This document shows positions 63,101 through 64,000 of a stretch of DNA of 64,000 nt, in pieces. The stretch covers positions 94,602,707 through 94,666,706 of the forward strand of contig CP136067.1 of assembly GCA_032622095.1 (NCBI GenBank), given 5' to 3'. The DNA is from Siphonodentalium dalli (Eukaryota > Mollusca > Scaphopoda > Gadilida > Siphonodentaliidae). How positions within the stretch are numbered: the first letter of the stretch is position 1; every line of letters starts with the position of its first letter. Below the pieces are notes generated by a model that saw only the letters and a list, made by a program, of their open reading frames with translations, was not told the DNA's origin and ran no database searches. Made by a program: the position numbers and the translations under genes.

Positions 63101-64000
63101 AAGGCTTGCCAACAATATTATACTGAAAACTGTAAAAATGTGTCAATGATACTTTATTGGGTGATATTTTACAAAATAAAATACATGGAGGCTGTCAACT
63201 AACTAATAATGACCATGGACTACTGAAGCTAAACCCAGAGCTAGCCGATCCATGGGTGCATTACTTCATTGCTGTGTGCCCCAGAAATAAAAAGTTAAAT
63301 TAAGAACCGTGTACATTTCTTTTTTATATTAGTTCTCTATATTCCGAAATTGGTAGACAACATTGCATAATCGAGGTTCCCAATGGGCGTACATCACAAT
63401 ATTCACCATTTGGGAACTTCAATCTGAGTCTTTGTCTCCCATAGCAGATGAGGCCATGAAGAATGAGGTTCCCAGAGGGTGAATTTGGTGATACTAGCCC
63501 GCTCTGCAGGATAGCGTCACTGAATTCCCCCTCTGGGGACCTCATTCTGCAAATGACAGACACACTAAACTCAGGCTTGGTATGAAGTTACCTCTGGCTA
63601 ATATCTCGGCTGCAAGCCTTGAAATAGTGTGTCTCATTTGCAGAATGAGGTCCCCAGAGGGTGAATTTAGTGATGCTACCTATGCGGGGTAGCATCACCA
63701 AATTCACCCTCTGGGGACCTCATTCTGCTTACACCTCAGCAGAATGAGGTTCCCAGAGGATGAATTTGGTGATGCTAGCCGCATAGCGGGGTAGCATCAC
63801 TAAATTCACCCTCTGGGGACCTCATTCTGCAAATGACAGACACACTATTTCAAGGCTTGCTCGGCTGATTTCAAATTAATTATCGCCATCTCTAGCACTC
63901 AGGCTTGCTGCAGACTGGTATCTTCAACTTAGTCAGTGAATCATACAATTCATGCTTTCTATTTCTTCTATAGGACTAGCACAGATCGATGGTAAAACAG
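29875..64000 (+). CDS. KMT2C: KMT2C/KMT2D (MLL3/4) histone methyltransferase gene, PHD region
   Basis: Thirty exons, all GT-AG and phase-compatible, give 1366 codons of the N-terminal third of a KMT2C/D-type protein. In vertebrates this family is the catalytic scaffold of MLL3/4 COMPASS, with UTX and PTIP, and puts H3K4me1 on enhancers. In flies the PHD part is a separate protein, Lpt. Domains in order: basic Ser-rich start; extended PHD1 (exons 34559-38312); PHD2 (39803); PHD3 (39803-41946); PHD4-like Cys cluster (41946-42981); low-complexity basic linker (43921-47680); PHD5 (49113-49526); PHD6 (49526-51253); PHD7 (51253-51868); Pro-rich then conserved PPRVYMVDGACL, GIGGFITKIRSR and LEESYPSYMQ blocks; acidic end. 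The spacer between PHD4 and PHD5 is far shorter than in human KMT2C. The first exon and the SET domain are outside what was seen. One gene presumably represents both vertebrate paralogues. Confidence 0.95.
30158..31070 (+). other. KMT2C/D intron with a promoter-like patch
   Basis: Mostly AT-rich. 30460-30520 carries ATACGTATCACGATTTT-like repeat fragments. Around 30755-30810 lie ATTGG, ATGGCGG (30790-30796) and CCAAT (30803-30807) in a locally GC-richer patch, which could be an internal promoter. This is weak evidence. Confidence 0.3.
31071..31237 (+). CDS. KMT2C: KMT2C/D exon 2
   Basis: The acceptor is tatatttcaag and the donor GATATGG|gtaaat. It encodes SKGIKKLKILPLDPEKHKA through SREGSMENLSQDM, comparable in place to the Ser-rich stretch before the first cysteine cluster of human KMT2C. 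A TTAA-type MITE starts 14 nt after the donor. Confidence 0.75.
31251..31607. mobile_element. TTAA-type MITE with another nested inside
   Basis: Outer ends are TTAACCCTTTCTATACTAAA and TTTAGTATAGAAAGGGTTAT. The inner copy at 31324-31467 (TTAACCCATTCATGACTGG ... GTTGTGAAAGGGTTTA) belongs to the hairpin family with ATGCATTCTCTTATATAT. The outer element begins 14 nt after the exon 2 donor. Confidence 0.75.
31650..31920. repeat. Fragment of an ACGATACA-rich hAT-like element
   Basis: ATAACGATACACCC at the left and ATGTGTACACCCCTA at the right are inverted; CACGATACAT motifs lie between. A further fragment is at 41035-41110 (TATAGGGGTGTAACGAT). No duplication was resolved. Confidence 0.45.
32296..32595 (+). 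repeat. Tandem array copying exon 3 acceptor edge
   Basis: Four to five units of about 67 bp, each with TCATCTCTTCACAG, GTATAGCAGCCAATC, CTAGTCAGCTACATGTGTTA and ACAATGTAAAT. The CAG|AGTATAGCAGCCAATC part equals the true exon 3 start, so several complete decoy acceptors precede it. The last two units are partly deleted. Confidence 0.85.
32596..32686 (+). CDS. KMT2C: KMT2C/D exon 3
   Basis: The acceptor is tctcttcacag and the donor CAAGG|gtatga. It encodes YSSQSPSQLQTQLSNESVSA and an acidic end (EEMPEVEEQ). Its 5' edge and acceptor are repeated several times upstream (32296-32590). Confidence 0.8.
32777..33229. mobile_element. hAT-type MITE (CAAGTCTGAG variant), 453 bp
   Basis: Inverted ends CAAGTCTGAGTTTAGTGTG; exact 8-bp duplication ATGACAGG at 32769-32776 and 33230-33237. 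Two GAATGAGGTCCC hairpin modules flank an AT-rich middle. Confidence 0.9.
33450..33862. mobile_element. hAT-type MITE copy, no clear duplication
   Basis: Starts CAAGCCTGGATTTAGTGTG and ends with the inverse, near ATATCCAGGATTTG. The flanking 8-mers do not match. Confidence 0.6.
33880..34480. repeat. TCTATATATAAAAGA repeat family, truncated
   Basis: Two starts (33884 and 34379) share TATCTATATATAAAAGA followed by TCTGTCTG. The first continues GTCCGTCTGTATGTTTGTCC. These are the inverse of the ends of the TCAAGGTCA arrays. AATATGAACCTAT motifs recur between. Confidence 0.5.
34559..34741 (+). CDS. KMT2C: KMT2C/D exon 4, first cysteines of extended PHD1
   Basis: Encodes NGKLCAFCNSGAKSMLGQGD then RYEVTPGFNPF and a lysine-rich tail. 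The CAFC...LGQGD...TPGF block is diagnostic for KMT2C/D. Acceptor tttgatttttag, donor CGAAG|gtatgc. The donor edge is repeated downstream. Confidence 0.93.
34725..34895 (+). repeat. Tandem array copying exon 4 donor edge
   Basis: Three units of about 60 bp. GAAGTCTCGAAGGTATGCTTT at the true donor recurs as GAGGTCTCAAAAGTTCGCTT and AAGGTCTCAAAGGTTTGCTT, each followed by TATTTTACAT and TTCATGGTATAA. Confidence 0.8.
34954..35641 (-). mobile_element. Tigger/pogo-like element remnant
   Basis: Ends CAGTTAAACTTCGTTAAGTC and the inverse GACTTAACGAAGTTTAACTG, flanked by TA (34952-34953, 35642-35643). A minus-strand frame at 35005-35271 contains KKAELNLNVLDAMTLMQQSW, resembling the C-terminal part of Tigger transposases; the catalytic DDE core is absent. 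The TTCGACTTAA motif repeats inside. Confidence 0.7.
35996..36135 (+). CDS. KMT2C: KMT2C/D exon 5
   Basis: Encodes RETRDRSKSPRQPNQQEEHF to LDELKNIGYSEDIDVLQIF, with donor CCTACAG|gtattt. The acceptor is a NAGNAG: ttcag|cag|gga. Either AG keeps frame and adds or drops one Ser; 35996 is the upstream choice, 35999 the alternative. Confidence 0.88.
36670..36785 (+). CDS. KMT2C: KMT2C/D exon 6, extended PHD1
   Basis: Encodes HTWAHHCCAAWSDSVIQRGE and RFVDRAAFASLSH, the WAHH(x)C signature of the extended PHD. Acceptor tcttttatag, donor TCACAT|gtgagt. Confidence 0.95.
36829..37217. mobile_element. TTAA-type MITE with double hairpin
   Basis: TTAACGCTTTACCCAACA and the inverse TGTTGGGTAAAGGGTTAA, TTAA on both sides. 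Contains two hairpins of CCAATGCATTCTCTTATATA. It lies 44 nt after the exon 6 donor. Confidence 0.8.
37228..37474. mobile_element. TTAA-family hairpin MITE, decayed ends
   Basis: CCTTTCGTGATGGGAGCTGC at the left and CAAGTCATGGAAGGGTTGA at the right, with two hairpin modules between. Confidence 0.6.
37672..37776 (+). CDS. KMT2C: KMT2C/D exon 7, extended PHD1
   Basis: Thirty-five codons, phase 0 at both ends: KCDYCKRYGASINC and FHYPCASAAGCFQ. These are the zinc ligands of the second half of the extended PHD. Acceptor ttctttttcag, donor CAG|gtgagt. Confidence 0.96.
38255..38312 (+). CDS. KMT2C: KMT2C/D exon 8, end of extended PHD1
   Basis: Nineteen codons, DIKTLSLLCEDHIGQAEQI, giving the final Cys and His of the extended PHD. 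Acceptor tctgattttaag, donor ATAG|gtaagt. Confidence 0.92.
38320..39410 (+). other. KMT2C/D intron, nothing recognised
   Basis: AT-rich; no exon or element boundary supported. Confidence 0.35.
39412..39756. mobile_element. TTAA-flanked MITE, GGTGGTCTATCTCTTCC family
   Basis: TTAAGGGTGGTCTATCTCTT at the left and the inverse GATAGACCATCTTTAA at the right. Related copies are at 57920-58331 and, truncated, 36300-36445, sharing TTTATACCCCAAAAACTAT. It ends 46 nt upstream of exon 9. Confidence 0.7.
39803..39980 (+). CDS. KMT2C: KMT2C/D exon 9, PHD2 and start of PHD3
   Basis: Encodes GVEAMCVICDTVGS, FCTSCGHHYHGSCLDPPVD, GWQCPDCKICQTC: a complete C4HC3 PHD finger and the first cysteines of the next. 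Acceptor gtttcattacag, donor CATGCAG|gtgaga. The donor edge is copied about five times downstream. Confidence 0.96.
39966..40170 (+). repeat. Tandem array copying exon 9 donor edge
   Basis: About five extra units of ~37 bp, each GTCAAACATGCAG|GTGAGAAATC then TTTTAGTTTAAT. CAG|GTGATA, CAG|GTGGGA, AAG|GTGAGA, AAA|GTGAGA and CAG|GTGAAA are all potential donors downstream of the true one. Confidence 0.88.
40175..40690 (+). other. KMT2C/D intron, nothing recognised
   Basis: AT-rich, with a short direct repeat of AAAAATATTAATTTC near 40275 and 40325. Confidence 0.35.
40699..40742 (+). repeat. Partial copy of exon 10 (PHD3)
   Basis: GTGTGTGACACCTGTGTAAA and GGTTACCATACCTACTGTCT match the exon at 40789-40833 at an offset of ~90 nt. 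One base is lost after TGTG, so the copy is frameshifted and cannot make a finger. Confidence 0.85.
40761..40875 (+). CDS. KMT2C: KMT2C/D exon 10, PHD3 core
   Basis: Encodes LPGDENKMLVCDTCDKGYHT and PVMTTIPKNGWKCK. Acceptor tatattaatag, donor AAG|gtaata. A frameshifted copy of its middle lies just upstream (40699-40742). Confidence 0.96.
41165..41330. repeat. Long palindrome
   Basis: ATCATAAATATTGCATAAAT, then AATATGTTATTGTCAAGTTTG, is repeated in inverse at 41277-41320. The central loop holds GTTATGAAAACAAAAGCC. Likely a MITE fused to the AGGGGTGTAACGAT fragment at 41035. Confidence 0.6.
41420..41937. mobile_element. TTAA-type MITE abutting exon 11
   Basis: TTAACCGTTTCATGACTGG at the left, TCTCATGAAAGAGTTAA at the right, TTAA on both sides. 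Hairpin modules of the ATGCATTCTCTTATATAT family lie inside. It is split by a hAT-type MITE. Its right TTAA is followed by only eight nt (ttttatag) before exon 11. Confidence 0.85.
41634..41884. mobile_element. hAT-type MITE nested in the TTAA element
   Basis: CAAGCCTTGAAATAGTGTG and its inverse; exact 8-bp duplication CTTGTAAG (41626-41633, 41885-41892). Contains two tandem hairpin modules. Confidence 0.92.
41946..42136 (+). CDS. KMT2C: KMT2C/D exon 11, PHD4-like cysteine cluster
   Basis: Starts NCRVCGDCGARTPG, then YSVCDSCYQQRNKG, CCPLCFKAY and CSLCK. Acceptor ttttatag; donor AAA|gtgagt in phase 2. The exon begins only nine nt after the TTAA duplication of a MITE, so the branch point must lie in transposon sequence. 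Confidence 0.95.
42360..42789. mobile_element. hAT-type MITE, 430 bp
   Basis: Ends CAAGCCTGGAAATAGTGT and the inverse CTATATCCAGACTTG; flanks ggcaggat and agcaggat match at 7 of 8. Confidence 0.85.
42876..42981 (+). CDS. KMT2C: KMT2C/D exon 12, end of PHD4
   Basis: Encodes HVHADCDDGINRALLTKSG and YVCIVCKNTDQE. The usual Trp before VH(x)(x)C is His here. Acceptor ctgtgtcag, donor GAG|gtaaga. Confidence 0.93.
42985..43920 (+). other. KMT2C/D intron with small repeats
   Basis: 43545-43650 has a direct repeat of TAGTTTAAATTAATTAATCA and CATGATTATCAGAT. 43370-43455 resembles the TTAGTATA...GGGTTAA element end. No exon. Confidence 0.4.
43921..43984 (+). CDS. KMT2C: KMT2C/D exon 13, linker
   Basis: Twenty-one codons, VIPGYGSFGSIDDVYEEYQF then K. 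Acceptor caaattgtag, donor AAAG|gtttgt. Not conserved enough to identify alone; phases join both neighbours. Confidence 0.75.
43990..44880 (+). other. KMT2C/D intron, nothing recognised
   Basis: No supported exon or element. An open frame at 44623-44814 has no homology or splice support. Confidence 0.35.
44882..45006 (+). CDS. KMT2C: KMT2C/D exon 14, acidic linker
   Basis: Encodes DMQEESILSEDGILQTNFSE and SSMDVDLQVFEK. Acceptor ctgactattcag, donor AAG|gtaatc. Its 3' half with the donor is repeated about five times downstream. Confidence 0.78.
45037..45440 (+). repeat. Tandem array copying exon 14 end and donor
   Basis: Five units of ~70-90 bp. Each holds TGATGATTCC, CAGCATGGATGTCGACCT, TTCGAAAAG and GTAATCTCATATTTCA. 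Copies 2, 3 and 4 keep AAG|GTAATC; copy 1 has AAGTTAATC and copy 5 ATGGTATTC. The exon-like parts stay open in the frame of the real exon. Confidence 0.9.
45524..45640 (+). CDS. KMT2C: KMT2C/D exon 15, basic linker
   Basis: Thirty-nine codons, GPQQLPAPMSGSNRPGQGKG to KKMSSTTRPR, phase 0 at both ends. Acceptor ttacatag, donor CCAAGG|gtatgt. Comparable to the basic GRPR region of human KMT2C. The donor edge is repeated downstream. Confidence 0.8.
45660..45805 (+). repeat. Tandem array copying exon 15 donor edge
   Basis: CGTCCAAGGGTATGTATGTC at the true donor recurs with variants at about 45666, 45703, 45750 and 45789. The copy at 45735 also includes AGCTCAACTAAACGTCCAAG, matching coding sequence at 45620. 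Confidence 0.85.
46040..46300 (+). repeat. 37-bp minisatellite, about seven copies
   Basis: TTAGTTTTTATTCAGCCAAC and ATAATACTTGTGAAACA repeat in tandem, ending about 110 nt before exon 16. No exon sequence is included here. Confidence 0.85.
46409..46516 (+). CDS. KMT2C: KMT2C/D exon 16, basic linker
   Basis: Thirty-six codons, GRPVPEKRRQRPMTVGEKRK to GMIACHSQ. Acceptor cattctttag, donor CAG|gtaaat. Resembles the lysine/arginine-rich stretch before PHD5 in relatives. Confidence 0.85.
46978..47128. mobile_element. hAT-type MITE, minimal 151-bp form
   Basis: A near-perfect palindrome from CAAGCCTTGAAATAGTGTG to its inverse; exact 8-bp duplication GTCATTGT (46970-46977, 47129-47136). Confidence 0.95.
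47515..47531 (+). repeat. Copy of exon 17 acceptor edge
   Basis: acaggttataggtagta precedes the true catcaggttataggcagca by 57 nt. The copy runs into a TGA within 20 nt. Confidence 0.65.
47576..47680 (+). CDS. KMT2C: KMT2C/D exon 17, Ser/Asp-rich linker
   Basis: Thirty-five codons, VIGSSSQESSKDDSGDDHPS to HSDDEFVHSQ, phase 0. Acceptor gttacatcag, donor CAG|gtttgt. The exon start and acceptor are duplicated 57 nt upstream. Confidence 0.85.
47791..48233. mobile_element. hAT-type MITE, 443 bp
   Basis: Starts CAATTCTGAGTTTAGTATG, ends CTCAGGTCTG; exact 8-bp duplication CATGCTTC (47783-47790, 48234-48241). Inner inverse module truncated. Confidence 0.85.
48504..49078. mobile_element. Long-TIR element, hAT-like
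   Basis: Inverted arms of about 80 nt, including TTGGGATGATGCTGTTTTTG, GACTGAGTCCCACCCGTT and their inverses. The outer end GTCCAAGCCTCCGGTCC recalls the TAGTCCAAGTCTTC element at 8606. No duplication is certain. It ends 34 nt before exon 18. Confidence 0.65.
49113..49217 (+). CDS. KMT2C: KMT2C/D exon 18, PHD5
   Basis: DVCKGCGSFGRGDEGRLICC then CGQCYHPFCASVK, phase 0. Nearly the same as the CGSFGxGxEGRL...CGQCYHP block of human KMT2C/D. Acceptor tttttttttcag, donor AAG|gtaaat. Confidence 0.97.
49526..49707 (+). CDS. KMT2C: KMT2C/D exon 19, PHD5 end and PHD6
   Basis: VTKVILQKGWRCLDCTVCEG, GRLLLCDECDISYHTYCLDP, then PLDHVPKGTWKCKW. Acceptor attttttatag, donor AAATG|gtgagt (phase 2). In human KMT2D the corresponding finger group is reported to read histone H4. 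A decayed partial copy is in the next intron (50592-50670). Confidence 0.97.
49740..50590 (+). other. KMT2C/D intron with short palindromes
   Basis: 50187-50242 holds AAAGTCATATTGGACTC and its inverse. 50377-50500 contains the GTTCAGATAATAAGTTTG element family. No exon. Confidence 0.45.
50592..50670 (+). pseudogene. Decayed partial copy of PHD6 exon
   Basis: Matches 49610-49687 of exon 19: TGATGAGTGTGACATCAGTT, CCACCTCTCGATCAC. In the copy the first zinc cysteine of the CDEC pair region reads Tyr (LLLYDEC) and TAC-TGT has become TAA, so the finger is dead. It lies 982 nt downstream of the source, in the next intron. Confidence 0.85.
50680..51240 (+). other. KMT2C/D intron, nothing recognised
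   Basis: AT-rich, no supported feature. Confidence 0.35.
51253..51417 (+). CDS. KMT2C: KMT2C/D exon 20, PHD6 end and PHD7
   Basis: CVCCVNCGATTPGFGCNWQN, NYTQCGPCYS, CTACKRPYREDELIIQC. The WQNNYTQC motif is a KMT2C/D hallmark. Acceptor accattccag, donor GATCG|gtaagt. Confidence 0.97.
51756..51868 (+). CDS. KMT2C: KMT2C/D exon 21, PHD7
   Basis: WLHAICDGIMNDDDAELAAD and YGYHCLYCRPKTGQHGP close the seventh finger. Acceptor atatttcag, donor CCAT|gtatgt. Confidence 0.96.
52271..52348 (+). CDS. KMT2C: KMT2C/D exon 22, proline-rich
   Basis: PPPPPPPPAVEEQKPPTPPL then PVVPP. Acceptor aactttacag, donor CCACCAG|gtaaat. Low complexity; placed by phase. Confidence 0.82.
52447..52812. mobile_element. Second copy of the AAAGTAATTGAC element
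   Basis: AAAGTAATTGAC and the inverse GTCAATTACTTT bound a 366-bp body homologous to 25401-26005. Confidence 0.65.
53109..53312 (+). CDS. KMT2C: KMT2C/D exon 23
   Basis: PPRVYMVDGACLSQSGMSQI then MPKRRAKPRTKRP. Matches the PPKxYxxDGVCLTESGMxQ block after PHD7 in human KMT2C. Acceptor accattccag, donor CAGGG|gtaagg. Confidence 0.93.
53501..55727. mobile_element. hAT-like element, 2.2 kb with nested hAT
   Basis: Starts CAGGGACCAGCC and ends GGCTGGTCCCTG, with exact 8-bp duplication TTGTCTAG (53493-53500, 55728-55735). Subterminal GGGCGAAGT / ACTTCGCC motifs are inverted. 53790-54070 is a ~130-bp tandem duplication (CACGTGGCTTCAATTTAAAC). No transposase. Confidence 0.92.
54240..55148. mobile_element. 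Nested hAT-like element with GATTTAAATC arrays
   Basis: Starts CAGGGTTGGTGATTTTTTTG and ends AATCAGCCAACCCTG; exact 8-bp duplication CTTCAGAC (54232-54239, 55149-55156). Both ends are tandem GATTTAAATC palindromes. 909 bp, non-coding. Confidence 0.93.
56076..56363 (+). CDS. KMT2C: KMT2C/D exon 24, Ser/Pro-rich
   Basis: Ninety-five codons: acidic start (GIEDSELRGDEAAKDGDS), Ser/Pro middle, and a basic end (EEKKKRQRRQIGLG) leading into GIGGF. Acceptor ttattgacag, donor CTCG|gtaagt. Confidence 0.9.
56440..56812. mobile_element. TTAA-family hairpin MITE cluster
   Basis: Three hairpins of GCATTCTCTTATATAT and inverses, ending GCTCCCATATTGAAAGGGTA. Left end decayed. Confidence 0.65.
56820..57590 (+). 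other. KMT2C/D intron, nothing recognised
   Basis: AT-rich, no supported feature. Confidence 0.35.
57598..57654 (+). CDS. KMT2C: KMT2C/D exon 25, GIGGF block
   Basis: Eighteen codons, IGGFITKIRSRPTKKEEE, matching the conserved GIGGFMVxxRSR block. Acceptor aattttgcag, donor GAAC|gtgagt. Confidence 0.93.
57920..58331. mobile_element. TTAA-type MITE, GATGGTCTATC family
   Basis: TTAAAGATGGTCTATCTTTT at the left and GAGATAGATCATCTTTTA at the right; shares TTATACCCCxxAAACTAT with 39412-39756. Confidence 0.6.
58416..58540 (+). CDS. KMT2C: KMT2C/D exon 26, LEESYPSYMQ block
   Basis: ATNPDGTPADGAAKAPGDKP, KRTRRPKKRG, HLEESYPSYMQ. Donor CAG|gtatgt. The acceptor is a second NAGNAG (tatag|cag|caac): 58416 or 58419, differing by one Ala. 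Confidence 0.93.
58898..59026. mobile_element. TTAA-family hairpin MITE
   Basis: A hairpin of CCAATGCATTCTCTTATATA and its inverse, ending ATCGGACCTGGCACTGAAAG, the same right end as the neighbouring element. Confidence 0.6.
59173..59387. mobile_element. Perfect palindromic TTAA MITE
   Basis: TTAACCCTTTCAGTGCCAAG and its inverse, TTAA both sides. The arms are almost identical to the centre near 59280 (about 100 nt each), implying recent insertion. Confidence 0.85.
59423..60094. mobile_element. PIF/Harbinger-like MITE, 3-bp TAA duplication
   Basis: Inverted ends GTGCCACGCAGACGCTACGA and GTGCCACCGCACACGCTGCG continue into ATTAAAATC and AAGTGGGG for about 45 bp. The duplication TAA lies at 59420-59422 and 60095-60097. 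No transposase. It ends 93 nt before exon 27. Confidence 0.75.
60188..60446 (+). CDS. KMT2C: KMT2C/D exon 27
   Basis: Starts NAFFGEEM, aligned to the EAFFGKDL block, then an acidic DDSDSEPEEFDP stretch and PADWVPKPPP. Acceptor cttttgtag, donor CATAG|gtatgt. A hAT-type MITE starts 14 nt after the donor. Confidence 0.92.
60461..60870. mobile_element. hAT-type MITE, right end lost
   Basis: Starts CAAGTCTGAGTTTAGTGTG, 14 nt after the exon 27 donor. The inner modules are typical, but the right end is degraded near 60850-60870. Confidence 0.7.
60880..61240 (+). other. KMT2C/D intron, nothing recognised
   Basis: No supported feature. Confidence 0.35.
61247..61342 (+). CDS. KMT2C: KMT2C/D exon 28, acidic
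   Basis: EGDLKGLFPSDLHDDEELFN then IMGDDFVKESE, comparable to the TDDDILGIISDDL region. Acceptor accttccag, donor GAAG|gtactc. Confidence 0.9.
61345..61970 (+). other. KMT2C/D intron, nothing recognised
   Basis: No supported exon or element end. Confidence 0.35.
61972..62226. mobile_element. TTAA MITE, TATACTAAATGGATTC family
   Basis: TTAACCCTTTCTATACTAAA and the inverse TTTAGTATAGAAAGGGTTAA, TTAA both sides. The right half has GGAAATGTTAGATAAT and its inverse. Confidence 0.85.
62383..62714 (+). repeat. 42-bp tandem array copying exon 29 acceptor edge
   Basis: About seven units of TTTTTCAGATTTGGACATTG then AACCGAAACCATTCCTCATG. Each holds a usable acceptor followed by the true exon start. 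Units are 42 nt (14 codons), giving an open frame of repeated LDIEPKPFLMYFS. The last unit is one T longer, so that frame does not continue into exon 29. Confidence 0.92.
62714..62860 (+). CDS. KMT2C: KMT2C/D exon 29, acidic
   Basis: Forty-eight codons: LDIDDDDTMDAIEEMSGDGS then LPDNLDNILDVDKNLNVEAI. The acceptor ttttttag and first ~12 nt are the last unit of a 42-bp tandem array (62383-62714). Donor GAAG|gtattt. Confidence 0.85.
62958..63108. mobile_element. hAT-type MITE, minimal 151-bp form
   Basis: CAAGCCTTGAAATAGGGTG and inverse; exact 8-bp duplication CCAACAAT (62950-62957, 63109-63116). Confidence 0.95.
63330..63579. mobile_element. hAT-type MITE, left end lost
   Basis: Ends CACACTAAACTCAGGCTTG at 63579. 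The inner part matches the long-form MITE in inverse orientation. Confidence 0.7.
63613..63859. mobile_element. hAT-type MITE, double-hairpin form
   Basis: CAAGCCTTGAAATAGTGTG and inverse; exact 8-bp duplication CTCGGCTG (63605-63612, 63860-63867). Two tandem hairpins, as at 41634-41884. Confidence 0.95.
63974..64000 (+). CDS. KMT2C: KMT2C/D exon 30, cut by window end
   Basis: Acceptor tttcttctatag, then GLAQIDGKT in the phase left by the previous exon. Continues beyond the window. Confidence 0.7.

Overview
The window is animal genomic DNA: AT-rich, intron-rich and full of short non-autonomous DNA transposons. The two recognisable genes and the repeat types suit an invertebrate, most likely a lophotrochozoan such as a mollusc. 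The species cannot be fixed from the sequence.

Two conserved chromatin genes lie head to head. On the minus strand, about 7.83 kb down to 0.43 kb and on past the left edge, are five internal exons of JMJD6, a JmjC Fe(II)/2-oxoglutarate oxygenase. On the plus strand, from 29.9 kb to the right edge, are 30 phase-compatible exons (4098 nt of coding sequence) of a single KMT2C/KMT2D (MLL3/MLL4; fly Lpt) type gene. They encode an extended PHD finger, PHD2 to PHD4, a basic linker, PHD5 to PHD7, and an acidic region. The SET domain must lie beyond the window. The first coding exons of both genes were not found; they should lie in the 22 kb between the genes.

That 22 kb (7.8-29.9 kb) is almost entirely repeats. 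It holds hAT-like elements with exact 8-bp target duplications at 8606-9971, 12829-15540, 22934-24314 and 27346-29241, and a fold-back element built of GCGTTTAAACGC palindromes (16931-18410). A dead LINE is interrupted by a mariner-like MITE (19054-19927), and there are tandem arrays of the motif TCAAGGTCA. The 2.7-kb hAT-like element sits inside a GTATGTATAGTGTGG minisatellite and splits it. Introns of both genes carry a hAT-type MITE family starting CAAGCCTTGAAATAG (8-bp duplications) and a TTAA-flanked hairpin MITE family, often only 9-26 nt from exon borders.

The most unusual signal is a recurrent one. At twelve places in the two genes, the edge of an exon together with its splice site has been copied in tandem into the neighbouring intron, giving rows of decoy donors or acceptors. 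Several copies are still open in frame. I know of no standard explanation for so many in one locus. Exon assignments rest on protein-family recognition and phase bookkeeping by eye, with no transcript data.
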